Below are positions 22,047 to 33,235 of a DNA stretch of 64,000 nucleotides, piece after piece. The stretch lies in contig OX235270.1 in the NCBI GenBank assembly GCA_944472135.2, positions 118,931,842 through 118,995,841 on the forward strand. Reading direction: 5' to 3'. Both the position numbers and the translations under genes were made by a program. Every line of letters begins with the position of its first letter. Position 1 is the stretch's first letter. This DNA is from Trichobilharzia regenti. Taxonomy: Eukaryota > Platyhelminthes > Trematoda > Strigeidida > Schistosomatidae. The notes below the pieces were generated by a model. The model was not told the DNA's origin. It ran no database searches and was given only the letters and a program-made list of their open reading frames with translations.

Positions 22047-22470
22047 TAGAAATTATTGTTAAAACGCAATAGAGAATTGGGGGTGTAAGTTCTTACAGAA
22101 CCTTCAAGTAAATATTCATCGACATTATATCCCGTGACTTAGTCCTCTTCAACAGTTAGCCTTCTTTCCTTCTTGAATTCCACATCAATAGGTTGGATGG
22201 TGTGCGTCGGTGGCACAGCAGTAGAATGCTCGCCAACCACGCCTGCAATTTATGACCGTAATAATTTCTGCATACAGTCCTGAGGAAGAATATTGTTCTA
22301 TCGTACATTGAAGTCACGCGCTTTAGGAATTATAAGCGAAACTCTAAATTAGGTCACCTTATTTGATACAATAGACGGTGTTGCAGTACTAATAGGCATA
22401 TAATTGTGTATGGAATTATATTCTGCCACCCAGCCTAGATTCTACTCTCCATTAAAGTTATGCTTTATTC
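22047..22470. mobile_element. Insertion inside the left fold-back arm
   Basis: These bases are absent from the right arm, where the uninterrupted site reads CTTCATTCTATTCAG. CTTTATTC occurs at both boundaries (22039-22046 and 22463-22470), consistent with a short target-site duplication, though a simple TA duplication fits as well. Inside lies a 44-base piece of a tRNA-like SINE head (22204-22247). No reading frame of note. Confidence 0.55.
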
Positions 22471-22796
22471 AGTTATTCATATGATAAACTTACACAGAGT
22501 CTATTTCTGTCTCTATGTCTAATGCCTTGAAGATTATAATGAAATTTACATTAACATGATCTGTACTCATTCGAATGAAAGTAATAAATATATTTTCCTA
22601 AAGAGCTTACTTTCAGTCATCTAAGAAGTGTGTAAATGGTTAAATTAAACAGGCTTTGGTTATAAATATTGCCTTGGAACGAAATATTTGTATTTCCCTG
22701 CTTTTCCAGAAGGTAATGAGGTGGAATTTCACCTCAAACTGTAAATTTAATCTTTTAAATAATATTTTATTGGTTAGTTAGTGGATGGTGACTAGC

Positions 22797-22852
22797 AGTG
22801 GAATCCAGGATGTGCATTTCGTCCTATTTGGGACTCATCCACTGAATGCACC
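22797..22852 (-). ncRNA. Sm-alpha-type hammerhead remnant (left)
   Basis: On the - strand: CAGTGGATGAGTCCCAAATA then GGACGAAATGCACATCCTGG. Stem II (GTCC/GGAC), GAAA, the short stem III (ATG/CAT) and the stem I strand CTGGAT are kept. The core CTGATGA reads TGGATGA, so the ribozyme is probably inactive. Confidence 0.7.
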
Positions 22853-22877
22853 TCGTTGAGAACATCATCACTACCTG

Positions 22878-23408
22878 CGGAATGCAGGTACATCCAGATG
22901 ACGAGTCCCAAGTGAAATGCACATCCTGGATTCCACTGCTAGTCACCATCCACTAACTAACCAATAAAATATTATTTAAAAGATTAAATTTACAGTTTGA
23001 GGTGAAATTCCACCTCATTACCTTCTGGAAAAGCAGGGAAATACAAATATTTCGTTCCAAGGCAATATTTATAACCAAAGCCTGTTTAATTTAACCATTT
23101 ACACACTTCTTAGATGACTGAAAGTAAGCTCTTTAGGAAAATATATTTATTACTTTCATTCGAATGAGTACAGATCATGTTAATGTAAATTTCATTATAA
23201 TCTTCAAGGCATTAGACATAGAGACAGAAATAGACTCTGTGTAAGTTTATCAAATGAATAACTGAATAGAATGAAGAAGGTGTTATTCTCATTAATCTAA
23301 TGAGTGATCATAAATGAACGTAAGATGAAAACCAAGGTGGTGGGAATGACAGAGTTTGTTTGCATCATTAGTCTCTGAAGTAATAATTTATGATCAAACA
23401 ATAATAAC
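22878..23408 (+). repeat. Large fold-back, right arm
   Basis: Reverse copy of 21908-22860 without the 424-base insertion. The spacer between arms is under 20 bases, so the whole could form a hairpin of about 500 base pairs. Confidence 0.85.
22885..22943 (+). ncRNA. Sm-alpha-type hammerhead remnant (right)
   Basis: Reads CATCCAGATGACGAGTCCCA then AGTGAAATGCACATCCTGG. The stem I strands (ATCC with GGAT) and stem III are present, but about five bases of stem II loop and the C before GAAA are lost and the core CTGA reads CAGATGACGAG. Not expected to cleave. Confidence 0.65.
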
Positions 23409-24280
23409 TTCTAAATACATGCCTAGACATCGTCGAAGCATCTGCACAAGACGCCGACATGTCAACCTGAGACCGAGCACTTCAGTCCAATCAGTCGACG
23501 GAAAAATCTAAAAGCGAATTAAGTATTTCAATAGAATCAAAATTTTTTCAGACATAATGATTTAAAATAATCCTGTTATATACTTATTATTATTATTATT
23601 GTCATCGCTTTCTAACTATATGATAAATGAGTTTCCAGTGTTTGGCACTGAAATGATTGAACTGGATATAGGCAGTAACCTTCTGAAGAATATTAATTGA
23701 CTTACGTACTGAATTCTTTGCTCTTTATGGTCTGTTTTCATGGTGGTTCTTTTACAGTTCATCAGTAATTATATAACTTTAAATCTTGTAACTTTATCTT
23801 CATCCGATGGAATCACATCAGTAATACTTATTAGAATCAAAATGTGTTTAAAGGCTTTTCACAATAAATTTTACAGTTTCGAGTGTTTGTAATCAAAATT
23901 ACATAGGAATAAGTGATTCGAAAAATTAGGCATCCCTAACATTATTACATTAGTGTATTCTGCTGATTTATATTGTTAGAGCTTGTGTAAATCAAACTGT
24001 TGTTTAGTAGTATAAGCTTGCCTTACCATTATGGAATAGGGTTGATATTATATTTTCGCTTATTAGTACTTAAAAGTTAATTTGGACGAAGAAAGTTCTT
24101 TTGAATAAATTCTCTTCAGACTTATACAATTATAAAATATATTTTTTGTTACAGTAGTAGCCAATTATGTAGCAGAAATATTTTTACCTAGAATGACGTA
24201 TTTAGTTGTAGGGTGACAAAATTCCTTCTGTTTTCCAAGAGTGCCTTGTCCTCTTGGCTCTCTCCCTTTTCAAAAGAATG
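23409..24280. other. Intron sequence, no feature supported
   Basis: AT-rich part of intron 1 of gene 2. No exon in phase 1-1 or known repeat was seen. Confidence 0.3.
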
Positions 24281-24283
24281 TTT

Positions 24284-24329
24284 ACTGAACAAAGAGTACT
24301 CTTTTCGATAGATTCCTCATCAGGCTCTA
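24284..24329 (-). ncRNA. Hammerhead ribozyme candidate of a PLE
   Basis: On the - strand: TAGAGC, core CTGATGAG, GAATCTAT, CGAAAA, GAGTACTC, TTTGTTC. The core strand is canonical and GAAA is present. Stem III is the palindrome AAGAG/CTCTT with no loop, and stem I pairs GAGC with GTTC. Stem II is weak. It lies about 160 bases downstream of, and on the same strand as, the PLE C-terminus at 24490-24680. Hammerheads in PLE terminal repeats are established for eukaryotic PLEs; activity here is inference. Confidence 0.55.
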
Positions 24330-24489
24330 CATTTATAGATACATTATAGTGAATGAATGAGTTAGCGTTATAAACGACATCAATGTTTAAATAACATCAA
24401 ATCAATAATATTGATAAATTACACCTGAATCGCATCAACATAGAATAAGCTGAATGTCAGAAACATTAAGAAAGATAATAGTAAAATTC

Positions 24490-24680
24490 ATTAGTTTATA
24501 ACTTCTACTGAAGGTCAGGGCAAAAGTAGGGGTTGGACTTGCTTCTTTTGGACACAGAGTGCTGGTTGTTTGAGGCGAATCGCAATAGCCTCTGCTGTTT
24601 GGAGCCTGCGGTGCTTCGATGTTTTTGGTAATTTATTTGGCACCCGGTATAATATAGAGAAGGATTTTCTTTTGCTCTGT
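24490..24680 (-). mobile_element. PLE C-terminal fragment
   Basis: On the - strand, one frame reads VPNKLPKTSKHRRLQTAEA, then IAIRLKQPALCVQKKQVQ and PLLLP, the ending of the GIY-YIG domain and its LCVQKK-VQPL signature. The same ending occurs at 39260, 42450 and 56330. Only the last 60 or so codons are present. Confidence 0.65.
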
Positions 24681-25247
24681 TTATTATTTTCACTTTATTT
24701 AATCTTCGTCCTAACACTTTTGGCTACAAGGCTCTATAATTTATATCCTTTATTCTAGTAGTCTTTCAATAATACCGAATTTTCCATTTATACTATCCGG
24801 ACTTGGTATTAGTAATATTGTCTCCTTTCTCAATATATAACTACCAATTTCATTTCACATATTGATTATTTCATAATGAAATATTCGCTTCATTTTCTCT
24901 GTCTTCTCTTTTGCACCAGCCAGTCGCCCAACATTTTTTACAATCTTGGACTGACTCACTAACCTTTTTTCCCCACACTGTTTGAATCTATTATAACCAA
25001 TCATCATCACTAACTCAGATTTCTCAATATTTGGTGATCACATTCAGTGCAGCACGTTTGTCTCAAAAAAACTATTTCTTTTGTAACCCTTTAACTACTA
25101 ATCTTTTATTCTACGTAAAAATGTATCCGCTTCATAACTGGTTATTATTTTAACGATAAATATTATATTTTATAATTGTGAGAACCTAAAGAGAATGCAT
25201 TGAAAGCAATATTCTTTATTGGCACTTATCAGTAAGTTTTATCTTCC

Positions 25248-25340
25248 ATCCAGGAGGAAGAAATGTCCAACTTGAGATTCAAAGCTGAGTCACCTAGTGC
25301 TGTAGCCAGAGAATCTACTAGTGAGCTATTTGAGCTTTGA
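25248..25340 (-). mobile_element. tRNA-headed repeat, family C
   Basis: On the - strand: AGCTCAAATAGCTCACTAGT, a decayed head and TTTGAATCTCAAGTTGGACA as the B-box region. Degraded copy in intron 1 of gene 2. Confidence 0.55.
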
Positions 25341-25932
25341 CTGACCTCTTTTAAGACTCTCTTGGCCACTGCAGAGTACACATTGTTATCTTCATAACTA
25401 GTCTTCATCAAATTTTACATTTAGGAGTTTGAAAAATTTCATTACTCATATACACTAAGGCATGAAATGATTTGAAACTTTGGTTTTCAAGAGGTCATCA
25501 ATATGCTTATTTATAACGCCTTGTATATTTACGAAAATTATTCACTCTTTGGGATATTCGAAATACTGTCAGCTTTAAAGTCATTTTATATCAATTATTA
25601 GACTGCGAAACATTCATACAGGCCAGTGATAATTTTGTTGTGTGCTGTAGTAACTACTGTTTTTACGAAATAGTATGTAGAGTCCAAAGTTAGTGTGCTA
25701 CGCATGGTTTTACCAAAAGCGTTGTAAGAAATATCCCCCCCCCCAGAGAAAAGAATGATGGCTTGAAACGTGTGGGATCTGAGACTGCTTCGTCATCATT
25801 TCAATGTGATTGTTAAGTGGAACTATTTAAAAGGCATTCACGCTTTTGTAAACTCGTAATGCATTTTGTTAGATAACTGAAATGTAATATTCTTTTATGA
25901 TTTTAGAATTAAATTTTGCTCTTCTGTTATAG

Positions 25933-26064
25933 GATATAAACAGAGTGACTCTTCTGAGCTGTATGAAAATGAGAATGATGTTCGTGGTGACGAAAGTGAA
26001 GATGATGAGGGTTTATTTAATAAGGAGGACGAATATGTAACTTTACAACAAAATGATACGAAAG
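25933..26064 (+). CDS. Secreted acidic His-rich protein, exon 2
   Basis: The acceptor GTTATAG ends at 25932 and the donor GTCAGC begins at 26065; the exon is 132 bases, phase 1 to phase 1, and open. It encodes residues 25-68 of the model: a strongly acidic, serine- and asparagine-rich stretch (SSELYENENDVRGDESEDD, then EDEYVTLQQNDTK). About a third of residues are Asp or Glu. There is one N-glycosylation sequon (NDT). The donor is weaker than the others; an earlier GTAACT at 26037 would give phase 0 and break the join. Confidence 0.7.
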
Positions 26065-27758
26065 GTCAGCTGTTCTATGGTTTACCGTTTCTTAACTTGG
26101 TAAACTAATTTTTTGGCATGCACAGTTGTAGAATGAACTATCCAGTGTCCCTTTTAGTTCCTCCATTTGTTTTACTTTACTGGGTACTTAAAAGTATCTC
26201 AGTGGGAATTCAATTGTTTGTCGGTTTATAGTCATTTCTAGTACACTAGTCCCAAGTGGAATAAAATGAGTGTTTTGAACTCAGCTGTAGCTGTTAATAG
26301 GCAAAACAAATTATTTAATAGATTAGGCTTTCTTCGTTTATGGTAGGCGTTTCATGTTAGGCAGCCCAACTGTAATCTGTTAAATAGTTTCAGTTGCTTT
26401 GAGCGTTGCATTTTAAATTAACTGACTACAACGTATCAACCATCTCTTGCTTGTCAACTTCGTCTTCTGCCTAATAAGACTCAAACTATAACGAAATCTT
26501 CATTTTGGTAAAGTTGCTGCAGTTTGCTTTCAGATGTCGTTTGAATGATTGGCATCTAGTAATCTGTTGAACAGCATCACAGTCATCTGGTAACCAGATG
26601 TAAAACTCGTAATCATACTCCATAAAAATGCTGGGATAGGTTGCCAGAGGTTGACGGGACGACCTTTGACAGCTATGGATTATAGAATGATGGTAATATG
26701 ATTGATGTGTGTCATCACTATTGGATGTGGATTTCAGTACCTCTTGATTTTAGCTATAGACGCGTTTGACTACTGATGATGCACTCAAATTAGCATTATA
26801 TTTATTATTAATTATTCCAAGCGACATATAGAACTTCAAGCTTAAGATATGAAATTTCAGCAGCGCTGATTTTTACAAGACGCTCTCTCCCGGCCTCTCC
26901 TATTTATCAAGCTTACTATCGGCTAAGTCAGGTTTCAGAGTGCGTCATTCGGTGGTCAAACCCCTGACAGTTGGGAATAATATCTTTAAATTGTGGTTGA
27001 GAAGTCATCCAGTTAGCAGTTCTGTATCACTATCTACTTTGCTAAATATGCCTTTCTAATGCAGAATTATATCCTACTAAATTGTTTAGATTTTCCTTCT
27101 TAACTTCAAAGACAGTTTATAATCTTTTATTTGATCCAGCAGTTTCAGGTAACAGCTAAGATTGTCTTCTGCACATGAATCCACTATTTCAAAAAGTTTC
27201 CCTTGTAGTGACAGGAAGTATTCTGTCACGTCTAAATCACAGTATGCATTTAATAGTGACCTCAGGCCTGCATACCACTAATTTATTATGGATAAGTATC
27301 CTATATTACGACAGAATAAAGTGATCAGTTTGTTTTACTTCGTAGTGCGTTCCATTCATTTGTGAATAGATGTTGGCAAAAATTAAAACTGTGAAGTAGA
27401 ACAAGTGTGGAGGTACACAGAAGTTTCTCACAATGTAAATCTTTTAATAAGATAATCTCATTTTAATAATTACAAAGATTTGAAGTATCAGATACCGTCC
27501 TGGAAAGGTATTATTAACTATGTGAAGTAAACAACTCCAGGTAAACACTGTCTGCATATACAGTAGTAATCAAGATAAACCAAAATGTAAGTTATTGTTT
27601 AAGTTATATGATGGAAGCTAACGTAAGAAATCGTGACGGGTTTAAATGCAAATAACCTTGTACATTGCTCAGTGTATAACCTAACCTTAGTGTAAAAGGG
27701 GTTTTTCCAGGTGGTCTCTGACTAACCACATATTTCACTCAATTTTCCGATTTCTCAG
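26065..27758. other. Intron 2 of gene 2
   Basis: 1.7 kb between exons 2 and 3. No transposon of the families seen elsewhere and no extra exon in phase was recognised. Confidence 0.45.
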
Positions 27759-27989
27759 GTGAACTTCATAACCATCAGGGTCTAGCTAGATGGGGTGAAG
27801 GGAATCCTTATCAAGTGGATTTTGTAACAACTACACAAGGGAGTGAACAAGACCAAGACAAACTCACTATCATAGGAACTTCTGATGGCGAAGAAAACGA
27901 AGAAGAAAAAATTACAGATAGTGAAACAGAGGCATTTGAGAGTGAAGAACCGGATTCAGAGAAAAATAAAGTCGACGAAGATGCAGAAA
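27759..27989 (+). CDS. Secreted acidic His-rich protein, exon 3
   Basis: Acceptor TTTCTCAG ends at 27758; donor GTGAGT begins at 27990; 231 bases, phase 1 to phase 1. It encodes residues 69-145. The start carries the motif HNHQGLARWGEGNPYQ, which recurs in exon 4 as HHHDGLVSWGSSG. A Thr/Gln-rich middle follows (VTTTQGSEQDQDK), then a highly acidic end (DGEENEEEK, SETEAFESEEPDSEK, DEDAE). No cysteines and no sequons. The exon is likely unstructured apart from the motif. A longer open frame that reads through the donor to 28015 ends in a stop at once. Confidence 0.75.
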
Positions 27990-28486
27990 GTGAGTTAAAA
28001 ATCCTTTTACACTAGTGTAAGCTTTCGTAATGATCAAAATTACAACCAATAACACAATATGGGCTTATCCTGATAATATTTTTCAATTGAACCCATACAT
28101 AACTGTCACTCTCGTCTAATTTTGTATTCCTGCCGCACCACCGAGCTGTCAGTGAATGCATAACGATGTAACTGTTAAATATGAACACTTAGCTGTACAG
28201 CATCAACATTTGGACTTCAGAAGCTTACCAGTAGAAAAACAAATTTCAAAATACGTAATATAACTTCTGATACTCATGTATCAGAATATATTTTCAAGCT
28301 TGAGAAAACGCTCATTTTGTTGCATTATTCATATAGAAATTTCTCGAAAAGTTGTGCCAGTAAAATGTGTCCACTGCAAGCATTTGAATGTACAAAAGAG
28401 AAAATACTTCCTACTAGTTAGTCGGATCATTCAAATTAACAAATGAAAGTTCTCTTGCAATGTCAGACATCTTTAGTGAAGCTTTG
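27990..28486. other. Intron 3 of gene 2, 5' part
   Basis: No feature supported before the SINE at 28487. Confidence 0.35.
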
Positions 28487-28705
28487 TTTTTTTTCCTCCG
28501 CGTTCCCCAGTGGAACATAAGGCTTCAAGCTAGTGGCTTAAAGTTTCTGTAGCAGTAGTGTTTATTTTTACTGGATGGGGTTGTTAGCCTCATGTCCAAC
28601 CTTTCTTCTTTACCAGCATTATTTCTGGCTTAGCAAGGTAAAGGATCGAACCCCGGACCATGTACATGGTTGGCGAGCGTCCTAACCGCTATGCCACCGA
28701 TGCAC
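28487..28705 (-). mobile_element. tRNA-headed SINE, family B, with target-site duplication
   Basis: The 219-base element reads on the - strand: head GTGCATCGGTGGCATAGCGG, B box GGTTCGATCC, body, the RTE-like end CTTATGTTCCACTGGGGAAC and an A8 tail (T-run at 28487-28494). It is flanked by a perfect 14-base duplication, TTAGTGAAGCTTTG, at 28473-28486 and 28706-28719, which fixes both ends. It lies in intron 3 of gene 2 in antisense. Confidence 0.93.
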
Positions 28706-28734
28706 TTAGTGAAGCTTTGAATAACACAATCTGC

Positions 28735-29255
28735 TAAGAGGCTTGGTAATTTACATGCCTACATAATCGAATATGCAGGTTTAACTCCACACCTCTTTCA
28801 GGTAGTCCCAATGCTTCACTTGCCATGGCTTCATAATATCTTCTTTTGTCTTCCCTGGCACTCGTCTTTACTCTTTTGTTCAGCGCATTGTAATTTGCAT
28901 TCAAATCCTGTTTTTGTTGCTCGTCAGTGCACTGGATAATCCTTTGTCCCATCATCCTTCTCTCTTCTATTAGTTTCCATGTATCCGCAGTGAGCCACTG
29001 TTTGTCCTACCTCTTCTTTCTGCCTAGAACTTCCATGCATGTTTGACTCCACACCGTTTTCAAGTTGTCCCAGTGCTTTTCGACGCCGACCTCATCGCTA
29101 GTGTTGATTTGTGTCTCGGCTTTGTCCTTTATGCTTGCAGTGAAGACGTCCTTTAAATCCTGGTCCTTCAGTTTTTGAGTGTTGAACTTGGTTTGTGGCC
29201 TATCTGCAGCTCCTGTTTCTCTGAAAGCTTTTAGTTTGATTTGGATTGTCTCTTT
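28735..29255 (-). mobile_element. RTE-like LINE, inverted 5' segment
   Basis: The - strand encodes the linker between the endonuclease and RT: TIQIKLKAFRETGAADRPQ, KFNTQKLKDQDLKDVF, VEKHWDNLKTVWSQ, then DKRRYYEAMASEA. The same segment occurs at 41060-41290 in a separate copy. It joins the + strand RT segment at about 29250-29262, so the 5' part of one insertion is inverted. Confidence 0.8.
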
Positions 29256-30405
29256 TACGATAACTATCCCAATTTCATCGACTTTGAAAAGGCCTTCGAC
29301 AGCGTCGATCGAAAGGTTATCTGGCAACTATGTCACTACTCTGGGGTACCGCCGACAATTATACATATCATCCAACATTTGTACGACAATGCTGCATGCC
29401 AAGTAATCCACAACGGGAAACTTACGGAAGCCTTCGAAGTGAGAACGGGAGTGAGGCAGGACTGCCTTTTATCGCCAATGATCTTCCTGATTGCAGTAGA
29501 CTGGATAATGTGAGAGACAATGGGCGGCGAGGAAACAGGCATAAGATGGACTCGCACAAAAAACTTGGAGGATCTGGACTTCATCGATGATATATGTCTG
29601 ATTTCCCACAAACTGGAAGATATGCAAGTGAAAAGCTACAAGTTGGCAGAAGAAGCATCCAGAGAAGACAGGCCTTCAGGTGAACATAGAAAAAACAGAG
29701 GTGATGAAGGTTCCTGGCCAACACCAACAGCAACAACAGACAACAATCAGCATAAATAGGAGGAACCTCAAAGAAGCAACCTCCTTTACCAACCTGGGAA
29801 GCGTCGTTTCTACTACAGGTGGACGAAAATGACGAAGATATCAAAGCAAGAATCGGAAACGTAAGACAGGCTTTCATTACTCTTAAGTCAGTGTGGAAGT
29901 CAACAGCATTCAGTATGAAAAGCAAGATCCGGATTTTCAACTTCAGTGTAAAGTCAGTGCTACTTACTGTAGGGATAAGAGACTTGGCGCGTCATAATGA
30001 GCACCTCGAACAACTACAAACCTTCATTAACAGTTGTCTTTGCTCAGTACTCAAGATAAGATAGTCAGAAAAGATCAGCCACAGGGAGGCGCCTCTGGGA
30101 GTGAACCAACACAGCAGGAACCGATTGTGAAACAAATAGGCAGGAAGAAATGGAGATGGATTGGCTGGCCATACTCTGAGGAAACCATCAAGTGACATCA
30201 CTAGATAAGCCCTCTAGTGAACTCCAAACGGGAAGCGGCCAGTTGATCATCCAAGGGTGACTTGGAGGAGGTCATGTGAAGAGGAGATGAAAGCAAGTGG
30301 GCAGACGTGGAGCGGGGTGAAAAAGTTGGCAGAAAACCGAACGCAATGGAGACGCGCAGCTGAAGCCCTATGTTCCTCTAGGAATTAAAGGAAATAATAA
30401 TAATC
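29256..30405 (+). mobile_element. RTE-like LINE, RT to 3' end
   Basis: From the junction the + strand encodes NFIDFEKAFDSVDRKVIWQL (RT motif around the first catalytic Asp), GVRQDCLLSPMIFLIAVDWI, the FIDD catalytic box (about 29578-29590), LISHKLEDMQ, KARIGNVRQAFITLKSVW and SKIRIFNFSVKSVLL, then the C-terminus. It ends with GAAGCCCTATGTTCCTCTAG and AATAATAATAATCG at about 30405. Several stops and frameshifts. It is in intron 3 of gene 2, sense. Confidence 0.85.
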
Positions 30406-30419
30406 GAACAATTTGTTAA

Positions 30420-31880
30420 AAGTTATATCTCCATTCTCCTATCAAAATTTTCTCTGGTCTTAGTGAGTTCACAGTGAACTTTCAGCCTCGTTATAAATGA
30501 AAGTAATGCAATCATCCTGAGGGGAAGGAGAAAGAATATGAATTGTGGATAGATTTAACTCTCGCGTGGACAAGATTAACCTAAGGGTTTGTAACAATTG
30601 GTTCAATCGTGTTTATGGCCTTATTCGCTACAGTCATGGACAGAATAAGTCCTATGAAAAGGAGTTCTCAGAAAATTTATGAAGGAATACTGGAGAGAAT
30701 AAATACTGTTATCAGCTACTCACTGTTTAGATCAAATGAAAACTCATTTACTCCAAGGAACTTTTATTTTTTAACGGTAACAATTCATTCAATTGTGATG
30801 TATATAACTGAGAGTTAAGAATTCAGTCAAAATAGCAACTAGTTAATATACTAGCTTATCCCGCCACAGTGAAGATCTCTCTTGTTTGTGGTTAAGAAGT
30901 CTATCCCACCACATTACTGCAACCGGTGCATATTTGCATTGTGATTTGAAAAAATATTCTGTAGCTTTACTAAATAGCAGTTCTTAGCAGGATTTAACCC
31001 TTTAACGTCACTGTCTCTTTCTCCTGGTGATTTTATCATCAATCCCATACGCTTTAGATAGTGAAAGGCACAGAAGAGAACAGAAGTGCACTAACACTTT
31101 GACAGACCGAGTTATATCATGGAAAGTACAGTTTTACCGTAATACTTTACCCACACAACTTACGTGGATCTATGTAACTTAGTAAAGCAACCAGTAACTC
31201 CATAAATATTTACTGTTGATATGGTTGTAGGGCTATTATTACTGAAACACATTCAGACCGATTGGAATTATAGCTTTTGTAGTGAGATGAAAATGTTTCG
31301 GGAGATTATCGCTCCTTGTCTTTTGAATTATTTTTAGAAAATGTGTTGTGGAACATTTGTAGTGGACATGAGTTTGGAGTTGACATTTTATTCCACCGTT
31401 AGACATTTAAAATCGCACTTTATGCTTGTAAAATGGAGGAATGCTTTGGTGATATAAAAAATTCATCAACACCAAAGTCTTTTTATGTATAAGATTTCTG
31501 GTTCAGTGGACTTCACATTGCTGTTGTTGTTGAATTTTCAGACTCTTTTGCCATATAGCTGATAATAACTCTGTTAAGCGTTTTATAAACAACTTCTCCA
31601 TAATATGTCAATATTCTATTGGTATAATGCCACTCAAATATAGAGCAGACAGGTTTGATCTGTCAGCTTCATCAAAAATTAAGGCTACTCCACGCTTGCA
31701 TAGAAATGAATAAGCAGTGTGGTAATTAAACCTTTCAGTGTCTACATTGATTATCATTATTCCCAATGTTATGTGACACAGACATCAGAAGGGCACACAT
31801 TTTTTCCTCCACTTTTCTCATTCAACAAAACAGTATGGTGTCTGATTCGCAATGAGCGAAATGGAATATATCCGTGAATA
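30420..31880. other. Intron 3 of gene 2, no feature supported
   Basis: No recognisable exon or repeat. The 30609-30818 open frame has no splice context. Confidence 0.3.
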
Positions 31881-31884
31881 GATG

Positions 31885-32612
31885 GTTTGTATTCAAACGA
31901 ATGTAGAGAAGACAGAGATGATGAAGGTAATTAACCAACTACAATAAACAGCAATCACTGTCAACGGAGGAAATCTTAACATCACCTTTTCAATTTAATT
32001 ATGCATCATCTTTTCAAATACAGGTGGCATGGATGGAGATGTCGAAGCCAGCCAAGATCAGATTGGCAAGCCAGATCATCAGTAAGCTGAAATCAGTTTT
32101 GAAATCTATTGTGTTAAGCAGAAAGAACAAGTTTCGGATTTGGAAAATTATAGTATCAAGTCAATCAATTCTTCTTAGTGGCTCAGAGACTTGACGTGTC
32201 CCCGAAAACATCTCGAACAGGCCTCAGACCTTTATCAACAACTGCCTTCACGAGCTCCATACTGAATGACAGATGGCCGGCCAGGAAGGGATAGCTAATT
32301 GGAACTCTGTTAACGGACCAACCGAGAGCCTGTGGCCCAGCAAATATAGAGAAGAGGATGGTGATGGATCGGGCACACCCTTAGAAGACAGTTGAGTGAC
32401 ATCGTGTTTTAAGCCGCCGAGTGGCACCGAAGCTAAAAACGACAATTTGGGCATCCTAAGACATGATGTGGCGGGGATGGTGTTCGCAGGAGACAAAAGC
32501 TTATGAGAAGCCATCGAGCCAGTTGATGAGGGCAGTAGTGAACAGGATGAAATGGAGATGCGCTGCTGAAGCCCTATGTTCCCTTCGAAAATCAAAGGAG
32601 TGATAGTAATTA
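31885..32612 (+). mobile_element. RTE-like LINE 3' fragment
   Basis: The + strand shows degraded C-terminal RT sequence: TNVEKTEMMK-like at 31900, a GGHGWRCRSQPRSDWQ-type shifted block at 32030, NKFRIWKIIVSSQS at 32130, and the ending GAAGCCCTATGTTCCCTTCG with AGTAATTATAATAA at 32563-32612. Frameshifts throughout. The - strand open frame at 32248-32595 is its antisense. Confidence 0.65.
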
Positions 32613-33235
32613 TAATAAAGTTGGAGATAAGTGATAATTTGCTAGACAGATTAAAATATTCTACAAGCTCAAGATCCTATAGGATTACAGACAGTTTAAA
32701 CTTACCTCTTTAGTTCCTTCAGAATACATTTACAAACTACGTTTTACTACCGGAATATACGGCTGTTTTGTGGTCTTCAGAAATGGAGTCAGAAATGTTT
32801 TGCATGCCTAGAATATGTGTTGTACGTGTCTGGTAGGATTTTGTAAGTATTAATCGAGATAAGTTGTGGCGAAAAGATATCCGTTTAATTGAATCTAATA
32901 GTAAAGCTGTTGCTCACAAGAAACAGATGAGATGATCTATTTCTTCTAACTTTATGAAAGGCCACCAGCTTCATAAGTAGGCTAGAGGATTAAATTAGCG
33001 AATTTGGTTCGAGTATACACAGCGAATTCATGCAACAACTTATTTGTAATTCGTACCGCTTGTCAACTCACTTTTTGATTTTCGTACTGATAGTCATTTA
33101 CAAAAGAATATTAACACTCACAGGACTGAGTTTCAACTACTTTTCACTTATATCTGACACTAACATAACCTTAAAAATGTCATTAATATACTTTAATATA
33201 ACATCCAATTTATGAACCACTGTACTTCATTACAG

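Larger units (their letters stand above)
21908..22860 (-). repeat. Large fold-back, left arm
   Basis: This arm is repeated in reverse at 22878-23408 with almost no mismatches over more than 500 bases (for example TGATCATAAATTATTACTTC at 21919, and CTTACACAGAGTCTATTTC). A block of about 424 bases (22047-22470) is present only in this arm. The inner end holds a hammerhead-like remnant. It lies in intron 1 of gene 2. Confidence 0.85.
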
